Assembly: GCA_000710935.1 (NCBI GenBank)
Contig: BAYV01000010.1
Location: 84,571-148,570 of the forward strand
Direction of reading: 5' to 3'
DNA length: 64,000 nucleotides
Source: Iodidimonas nitroreducens
GTDB taxonomy: Bacteria > Pseudomonadota > Alphaproteobacteria > Sphingomonadales > Rhodothalassiaceae
This document shows, in pieces, positions 56,838 to 64,000 of this stretch. The notes beneath the pieces were generated by a model. It ran no database searches and was not told the DNA's origin. It worked only from the letters and a program-made list of their open reading frames with translations. Within the stretch, counting starts at the first letter, position 1. Every line of letters begins with the position of its first letter. Made by a program: the position numbers and the translations under genes.

Positions 56838-58007
56838 ATGAGCACGCCCCCGGCCATCGTTCAGATCCATGGCGGTATCGGCGATTTCGATGCCGCCCAA
56901 TGGGATGCCATGAGCCAGGGCCATCCCTTCATCCGCCATGCCTTTTTAAAGGCTTTGGAGGACAGCGGCTGCATCAGCGCTGAAAAAGGCTGGCTGCCCC
57001 GCCATCTGGGGCTTTATCAGCAAGGGGGCCCGGATCAGGAGAACCAGCTCATGGGGGCCGCCCCCTGCTATCTGAAGGGGCATTCCTATGGCGAATATGT
57101 GTTCGATCATGCCTGGGCCGATGCTTATGAACGCGCCGGCGGCCGCTATTACCCGAAATTGCAGATCGCCAGCCCCTTCACCCCGGTGACCGGGCCACGG
57201 CTTCTGGTATCGCGGCATTGTGACAAGGATGCAGCCAAGCAAAGCCTTTTGAAGGGACTCTCCAGCCTGTGCGATCAACAGGGGCTTTCCAGCGCGCATC
57301 TAACCTTTCTGGAACCCGATGATGCACGGATCGCGCAGGATATGGGTTATCTGATGCGCAGTGATCAGCAATTTCACTGGCACAATGATGGCTATGATCA
57401 TTTCGATGATTTTCTGGCTGCCCTTTCTTCGAGAAAACGCAAGCAGATCAAAAAAGAGCGCCGGGAGGCTGTGGCCCATGGGATCTCCATCAAATGGATC
57501 GCGGGGCCCGATATCCGCGAAAGCGATTGGGATGCCTTTTATGCCTTTTATCGCGATACCAGCAGCCGCAAATGGGGAACGCCCTATCTCAACCGAGATT
57601 TCTTTTCTTTGATCGGTGCCAGCATGGCCGATCAGATTTTGCTGTTTTTGTGCGAAAATAATGGCCGCCCTATAGCCGGTGCCCTTAATTTTTGCGGACC
57701 CGATACCCTTTATGGCCGCTATTGGGGGTGCATCGAAGATCATCCCTGCCTGCATTTTGAAACCTGCTATTATCAGGCCATCGATTATGCCATTGCCCAT
57801 CGCCTCAAAAAGGTAGAGGCAGGGGCCCAGGGCCCGCACAAGCTGGCGCGGGGCTATGCTCCGGTCAAAACATGGTCGGCGCATCATATCGGCGATGCCG
57901 GTTTTCGCGAGGCAGTGCGCCGCTATCTTGATCTGGAACGCCGCGATGTAGAGGCGACCGTCGATCTTTTAGCGACTCATCTGCCCTTCAAAAACCAAAG
58001 CGGCTGA
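56838..58007 (+). CDS. GNAT/FemAB-like acyltransferase of COG3146 (DUF482)
   Basis: 389 aa: an N-terminal part with HPFIRHAFLKALEDSGC and a GNAT-like fold in the second half (RKRKQIKKERREAVAHGISI, GALNFCGPDTLYGRYWGC). Members are predicted N-acyltransferases related to peptidoglycan-bridge enzymes, without known substrate. Starts nine bases after ridA and likely shares its transcript. The family is common in alphaproteobacteria. Confidence 0.85.
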   Translation: MSTPPAIVQIHGGIGDFDAAQWDAMSQGHPFIRHAFLKALEDSGCISAEKGWLPRHLGLYQQGGPDQENQLMGAAPCYLKGHSYGEYVFDHAWADAYERAGGRYYPKLQIASPFTPVTGPRLLVSRHCDKDAAKQSLLKGLSSLCDQQGLSSAHLTFLEPDDARIAQDMGYLMRSDQQFHWHNDGYDHFDDFLAALSSRKRKQIKKERREAVAHGISIKWIAGPDIRESDWDAFYAFYRDTSSRKWGTPYLNRDFFSLIGASMADQILLFLCENNGRPIAGALNFCGPDTLYGRYWGCIEDHPCLHFETCYYQAIDYAIAHRLKKVEAGAQGPHKLARGYAPVKTWSAHHIGDAGFREAVRRYLDLERRDVEATVDLLATHLPFKNQSG

Positions 58008-58045
58008 GGCGATCGCCATTTCATTCACCCCTTATCAGGGGGCCA

Positions 58046-58282
58046 TCATTGTTCGGCTTGCGAGGTCATCCGGGTGATCGAAACGCCGAGCCGATCCCCC
58101 ACCATCATGATTTCGCCGCGCGCAATCAATTCGCCATTGGCATAGATCCAGCATTCATCTTCATGCTTGGCATCCAGATCGATCACCGCCCCCCGGCCCA
58201 TTTTCAATAATTGCCTAACCGGCATATCGGCTCGCCCTAAAACCACGGAAATATCAACGACAACACGCTTGATCGCACTCAT
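58046..58282 (-). CDS. Orphan FliN-like SpoA domain protein
   Basis: 78 aa, essentially only a SpoA domain: VVVDISVVLGRADMPVRQLL and ANGELIARGEIMMVGDRLGV, the FliN/FliM C-terminal signature. Compared with FliN in the main cluster it lacks the N-terminal acidic region. GGAG lies nine bases before the ATG at 58282. It stands alone, 20 kb from the fliN gene, between an acyltransferase gene and lipB. It could be a C-ring paralogue, a regulator, or a relic; no other flagellar gene is adjacent. Confidence 0.88.
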   Translation of the reverse strand: MSAIKRVVVDISVVLGRADMPVRQLLKMGRGAVIDLDAKHEDECWIYANGELIARGEIMMVGDRLGVSITRMTSQAEQ

Positions 58283-58407
58283 GAAACGGCACTCCAATCT
58301 TTCGCTGCAGCCTTGCAGATCATGGTTGCCATATGGTTAAGGCCCCCGGCGTTCTCATGCCCGATCCCTCATGCCTGATGATGCACCATCTTGCCAAAAG
58401 GGGCATT

Positions 58408-59103
58408 ATGATCTTATCTGCGCCGATGGAAACAACCAAGAGCCTTGTAATCAGTCCAGAAGACCGCTGGGTGCGCTCGGATAATCTGGTGGATTATCCC
58501 GATGCCCTCGCCTTTATGGAGGCCCGCGCCAACGCTATTCGCGATGGCCAGGCCCAGGATCTGGTGTGGCTGCTTGAACATCCGCCCCTTTATACTGCGG
58601 GCACCAGCGCCCGGCGCGATGATCTTTTATTGCCGGATCGCTTCCCGGTTTATGTGGCCGGGCGCGGCGGACAATATACCTATCATGGCCCCGGCCAACG
58701 GATTGCCTATGTAATGATGGATCTGACACAGCGCGGGCGCGATCTGCGGCGCTATGTGGCCGATCTGGAAGGCTGGATCATCGCCGCTCTGGCTGAATTC
58801 GGGGTGCATGGCGAAATCCGCGAGGGCCGCGTAGGGGTTTGGGTGGATCGAGGCGATGGCCGCGAAGACAAAATCGCCGCCATCGGGGTGCGGGTGCGGC
58901 GCTGGGTCAGCTTTCACGGGCTTGCCATCAATGTGGCGCCTGATCTCTCGCATTTTGGCGGGATCGTGCCCTGCGGGATCGCGGGCAGCAGTGGCCTTGG
59001 GGTCACATCCCTACAGGATCTGGGCATTTCTGCCAGCATGGCGGATGTGGATGCGGCCCTCAAAGCCACATTTCCGCGTATATTTGGCCTGTCTCATCCA
59101 TAG
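58408..59103 (+). CDS. lipB: Lipoyl(octanoyl) transferase
   Basis: Moves octanoate from acyl carrier protein to lipoate-dependent enzymes. [16 protein letters not shown], the catalytic Cys in IVPCGIAG and Lys in [17 protein letters not shown] are all present. The ATG at 58408 follows AAGGGG and gives 231 aa; an ATG at 58426 and an upstream one at 58333 are alternatives. It precedes the thiC riboswitch. Confidence 0.95.
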   Translation: MILSAPMETTKSLVISPEDRWVRSDNLVDYPDALAFMEARANAIRDGQAQDLVWLLEHPPLYTAGTSARRDDLLLPDRFPVYVAGRGGQYTYHGPGQRIAYVMMDLTQRGRDLRRYVADLEGWIIAALAEFGVHGEIREGRVGVWVDRGDGREDKIAAIGVRVRRWVSFHGLAINVAPDLSHFGGIVPCGIAGSSGLGVTSLQDLGISASMADVDAALKATFPRIFGLSHP

Positions 59104-59131
59104 ATCGCCCTATTTTCAGCCGATTTTTTGA

Positions 59132-61213
<2,082 letters not shown>

Positions 61214-61226
61214 GGTCGTAGCCTGA

Positions 61227-61256
61227 TCGTCGCCCCGGCTTGCCCCGGGGCGACGA
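61227..61256. terminator. Stem-loop between thiC and the convergent poxB-like gene
   Basis: Perfect 12-bp inverted repeat TCGTCGCCCCGG / CCGGGGCGACGA with loop CTTGCC, no T run. It can serve both directions as a terminator or transcript-end stabiliser. Confidence 0.6.
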
Positions 61257-61264
61257 AAGATGCG

Positions 61265-62932
61265 CTATTGCCCCAAAGCCTCACGGATTTTGGCGAGGCC
61301 AAAATTCTTTGCCTGTGAAAGGGAGATTTTCGGCGGCATGATCAGGGCTTCGGGATCAACTTTGATATCGATCACCGTGGGTTGCCCGGCGGCCAGAGCC
61401 TCATCAAGAGTGGGCTCAAGCTGATCGGGTTCTTCTACGGATAATCCCAGCCCACCACAGGCTTTGGCAAAGGCGGCAAAATCGGGATTGAGCAGGTCTG
61501 TTCCCCATTCGGGCAGGCCTTTGGCTTCTTGTTCCAGCGTGATGAAACCGAGCTTGGCATTATTAAAGACCAAAATGATGATCGGCAGATCATATTTCAC
61601 CGCCGTCACGAAATCGCCCATCAGCATGGCAAAAGCCCCATCGCCCGCCAGCGCAAAAACCCGGCTTTCGGGATAAGCCAATTGCGCCCCGATGGCCCCG
61701 GGCAAGGCATAGGCCATGGATGCAAGCCCCCCTGAAAGGCTATAGCGCTGGCCCGGTTTCAGCCGCAAATGCCGCGCCGACCAGGCCGTGACGGTGCCGG
61801 TGTCGCACATGAAGATCGAATCTGCCGGGGCTCGTTTTTGCAAGGCCTGCATCACCCGTGGCGGATGAATGGGGATGGCATCGGACTGTTCGGCTTTTTC
61901 CTGATCTTGGAGCCATTGCTTCATTTCATCCTGCATTTTGCCAAGAAAATCCCCCGACCGATCTTGAGATATCTGGCCCCGCAATGTGGTAAGCGTGGCC
62001 GCAGCATGGCCCATCAGCGCCACATCAACCGGATGCCGCCGACCGATTCGGGTCGGCTCGATATCGATCTGAATGATCTTGGCATCCCGGGGATAAAAAT
62101 CATGATAGGGAAAATCAGTTCCCACCATGATCAGCAGATCACAGGCATCCATGGCCTTCACCCCGGGCTTGCCACCCAGCATCCCCAAACCGCCAATACA
62201 AAGGGGATGATCATCATCGATCACCTCTTTCGCCTTCAGGGAACGAACGATAGGGGCCTGCAAAGCAGTTGCGAAATCGATCAGTTCATCCCGCGCCCCA
62301 TGGCAACCGATGCCAGCCAGAATGGCAATTTTCTTTGAACCATTGATCAGATCCACAGCATCGCGACACTCTGCCAAGGCGGGGGCGATCCGGCCAGACG
62401 CCGCACGCAGCAAATTCTGTGTCTGGCTGCTCGATACCGTGCGCCCGGAAATATTGGTGGGCAATGAAATATGAGCAACGCCACGATGGGCCAAAGCAGC
62501 GTGACAGGCTTCCAGAAAAACAGCCGGCACCTGTTCTTCGGTCATCACGGTTTGGCTGTAGACCGCAACATCGGCAAATAACCGTTCAAGCCGCACTTCC
62601 TGATGATATTCTGTGCCAATAAACCCGGTGGCCACCTGCCCGGTGATGGCAATGACCGGGGCATGATCGAGCTTGGCATCATAAAGGCCATTAAGCAGAT
62701 GAATGGCCCCCGGCCCCGATGTGCCCATGCAGGCACCAAGCTGACCCGTCAGCTTGGCCTGAGCCGAAGCCGCAAAAGCGCCCGCTTCCTCATGGCGCAC
62801 ACCGATAAAAGCGATCTCGTCCTGTCGCCTGATGGCATCCGTCACATCATTGATGGCATCACCCGGAATACCAAATAAATGTCGCACACCATGCCGCGAC
62901 AAAATCTTCAACAAAACATCTGAAACATTCAT
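61265..62932 (-). CDS. poxB: Thiamine-pyrophosphate enzyme, pyruvate dehydrogenase (quinone)/oxidase-like
   Basis: 555-aa member of the acetolactate synthase/pyruvate oxidase superfamily. HEEAGAFAASAQAKL supplies the TPP-activating Glu, GTSGPGAIHLLNGLYDA and VIAITGQVATGFIGTEYHQEV follow, and the TPP-binding DG..N motif is GDGAFAMLMGDF with VFNNAKLGF. The overall motif order favours PoxB-type quinone-linked pyruvate dehydrogenase making acetate over acetolactate synthase, though the substrate is unproven. ATG at 62932 follows GGGAGAG; the upstream in-frame extension is AT-rich and not conserved. Confidence 0.85.
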   Translation of the reverse strand: MNVSDVLLKILSRHGVRHLFGIPGDAINDVTDAIRRQDEIAFIGVRHEEAGAFAASAQAKLTGQLGACMGTSGPGAIHLLNGLYDAKLDHAPVIAITGQVATGFIGTEYHQEVRLERLFADVAVYSQTVMTEEQVPAVFLEACHAALAHRGVAHISLPTNISGRTVSSSQTQNLLRAASGRIAPALAECRDAVDLINGSKKIAILAGIGCHGARDELIDFATALQAPIVRSLKAKEVIDDDHPLCIGGLGMLGGKPGVKAMDACDLLIMVGTDFPYHDFYPRDAKIIQIDIEPTRIGRRHPVDVALMGHAAATLTTLRGQISQDRSGDFLGKMQDEMKQWLQDQEKAEQSDAIPIHPPRVMQALQKRAPADSIFMCDTGTVTAWSARHLRLKPGQRYSLSGGLASMAYALPGAIGAQLAYPESRVFALAGDGAFAMLMGDFVTAVKYDLPIIILVFNNAKLGFITLEQEAKGLPEWGTDLLNPDFAAFAKACGGLGLSVEEPDQLEPTLDEALAAGQPTVIDIKVDPEALIMPPKISLSQAKNFGLAKIREALGQ

Positions 62933-63243
62933 AAATAATTCTCTCCCTTCAATGAATATAAATAATCTTCTTAAAAGTGTTTTTAGCAAAACCGACGCGA
63001 GATTGAAAACCAATAAAATGTATGAACACTATATTTCACGATCATCCCAGTCTCTGCGCTATCTCTCATTATTTTTTGTGATCTCAGCTTTCATGATATG
63101 CACTTAAGGCGGCAAAAATTCCTTTAATTGCCCCTTTCCAATATCTCAGCCGACATAAAAATCGCAGGGGGATTGCGCATCTGCCCCGGCCAAGGCTATA
63201 GAAGCCCAAAGGCTATCCCTGATTTTCGTTCGGAGACCAAAAG
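62933..63243. other. AT-rich intergenic region between poxB-like gene and the complex I subunit gene
   Basis: 311 bases, clearly more AT-rich than its neighbours on the poxB side. It should hold divergent promoters for both genes. I see no convincing gene, RNA or sharp -35/-10 pair. Confidence 0.5.
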
Positions 63244-63525
63244 ATGAGCAAGGCACGGATCTATCGTCCCTCGAAATCGGCCATGACATCGGGGCAGCGC
63301 AATACGCAGCAATGGGTTTTGGAATTTGAATCCAAAAGCCCGCGTTTTGTTGAGCCTTTAATGGGATGGACCGGATCGAAAGATACCAAAAGGCAGGTGA
63401 AATTGCGCTTTGGAACGCAGGAAGAAGCCCTCGCCTATGCCAAGAAATACAAAATCGATGCGCAGATTCTGCCCGAACAAAGCCGCAAGCGGATTATCAA
63501 ACCCTATGCGGATAATTTCAAATAG
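63244..63525 (+). CDS. ETC complex I subunit, NDUFS4-like
   Basis: 93-aa homologue of the mitochondrial 18-kDa NDUFS4 subunit: ARIYRPSKSAMTSGQRNTQQWVLEF (in parts: YRPSKSAMTSGQRNTQQW), then PLMGWTGSKDTKRQVKLRF and EEALAYAKKY. Alphaproteobacteria carry this accessory subunit outside the nuo operon. GGAG precedes the ATG by 10 bases. Presence is a useful class marker. Confidence 0.94.
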   Translation: MSKARIYRPSKSAMTSGQRNTQQWVLEFESKSPRFVEPLMGWTGSKDTKRQVKLRFGTQEEALAYAKKYKIDAQILPEQSRKRIIKPYADNFK

Positions 63526-63552
63526 GTTCGGACTACGATAAAGATGCCCCGG

Positions 63553-63629
63553 GGCCCCGTAGCTCAATTGGATAGAGCACCTGCCTTCTAAGCAGGATGT
63601 TGCAGGTTCGAGTCCTGCCGGGGTCGCCA
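63553..63629 (+). tRNA. tRNA-Arg(UCU)
   Basis: 77-nt class I tRNA. Acceptor arms GGCCCCG and CGGGGTC (one G-U), discriminator G and encoded CCA. Anticodon stem CCTGC/GCAGG with loop CTTCTAA, anticodon UCU. T arm GCAGG/CCTGC with TTCGAGT. Such tRNA genes are frequent integration sites; the sequence just downstream looks foreign. Confidence 0.97.
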
Positions 63630-63703
63630 CTGCTAAGATGTTGATAGGCAGGCATTTCTATGTAATCCCTGCAGATGTCCCAAGACGGACTTGCGGGGGG
63701 ATA

Positions 63704-63982
63704 ATGTCAAAGAGCGAGCAATTGAAGGCGCTATTGGGTGCTGGGTACTTCCCAGAGGAGTTGCCGCCTGCGTTCACAACCGCCGATTTCGCAAAATATC
63801 GCCGCACCATTGGGGATGCTTGGGCACACCTACAGAATTACCCGAACTACCCCAAGACCAGCCCAGAGCGATTTAGTATTCCGAAAATAACTGACTGGCG
63901 GCGGGAATTGGCAATCGTCAATCCGGTCGCGCAGTATCATGTGGCAAAGCTCATCGCCGACAATTGGCTGAGATGCCCCTAG
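63704..63982 (+). pseudogene. Fragment of a reverse transcriptase-like gene (UG/Abi-type N-terminus?)
   Basis: 92-aa ORF after GGGGGG and ATG at 63704: SKSEQLKALLGAGYFPEELP, then PERFSIPKITDWRRELAIVNPVAQ and ADNW. This combination (GYFPEELPP, a SIP/RRxLxIxNP motif and a DNW end) is what I associate with the N-terminus of defence-type reverse transcriptases. The frame closes at TAG (63980-63982), before any catalytic YxDD, and the other two frames also stop nearby, so the gene is truncated or broken. GAG, GAC and AAC codons are more common than in neighbouring genes, suggesting transfer. Whether the rest continues beyond the edge is unseen. Confidence 0.45.
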
Positions 63983-64000
63983 ATTTATAGACGCTTTGCT

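Noticed and set aside
62933..63107. AT-rich short ORF upstream of the poxB-like gene
   Set aside because: Composition reflects the promoter region; no start signal or family; overlaps the poxB start in antisense.

Overview
This 64-kb window is chromosomal DNA from a motile, hopanoid-producing alphaproteobacterium. The class assignment rests on lineage markers seen together: a SciP (DUF1153) gene inside a flagellar cluster, a divK-pleD pair next to a DUF3572 gene, the F1-ATPase inhibitor zeta subunit (DUF1476), a SAM-II riboswitch before metZ, an NDUFS4-like complex I subunit, an HpnN-like RND protein, and an RNase E with an acidic S1 insert and a GWW tail. I cannot fix the order; a Rhodospirillales-like lineage is plausible. 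Codon use is strongly biased to GAT, GAA and ATC, and GATC is locally frequent.

Layout. 1-9.6 kb: envelope and RNA turnover genes (partial PBP1A, AmiC amidase, RNase E, an M48/TPR periplasmic protease, a DsbA-like oxidoreductase), then a MaoC-SDR pair and tRNA-Leu(UAA). 9.8-23 kb: housekeeping genes (CinA-like protein, an M28-type peptidase, sfsA, map, radC, purB, zeta inhibitor, riboswitch-controlled metZ, an AI-2E family permease, a serine/threonine dehydratase, the HpnN-like transporter and an unrecognised small protein). 23.4-29.2 kb: sulfate activation (cysD, cysNC), a membrane histidine kinase and mnmA.

29.3-44.5 kb is a one-direction flagellar block: fliK-flgD-flgE behind a clear sigma-54 promoter, then sciP, then fliF-fliG-fliH-fliN-motA-flbD-flhA-flhF-flhG. 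A CtrA-like box lies before fliF. Together these encode the hook, MS ring, switch, stator, export gate, regulators and placement factors. 44.6-49.5 kb is purC-purS-purQ-purL followed by bolA-grxD. 49.6-56.3 kb is signalling-rich: a lipoprotein, an Hpt plus degenerate-receiver protein, rpmG, a REP-like palindromic element, pleD and divK, DUF3572, a HAD protein, a ROK kinase lacking its zinc cysteines, and a diguanylate cyclase behind a sigma-54-like promoter. 56.3-63.5 kb holds RidA, an acyltransferase-like protein, an orphan SpoA/FliN protein, lipB, TPP-riboswitch-controlled thiC, a PoxB-like enzyme and the complex I subunit.

The right edge is the only accessory-looking part. tRNA-Arg(UCU) is followed by a compositionally different, interrupted ORF whose N-terminus resembles defence-type (UG/Abi-like) reverse transcriptases, so an integrated island may begin here. 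I found no CRISPR array, intact insertion sequence, rRNA operon or prophage. No complete undescribed system is visible. The best leads are the reverse transcriptase fragment, the Hpt/pseudo-receiver protein, the sigma-54-linked diguanylate cyclase, the orphan FliN and the palindromic repeat.
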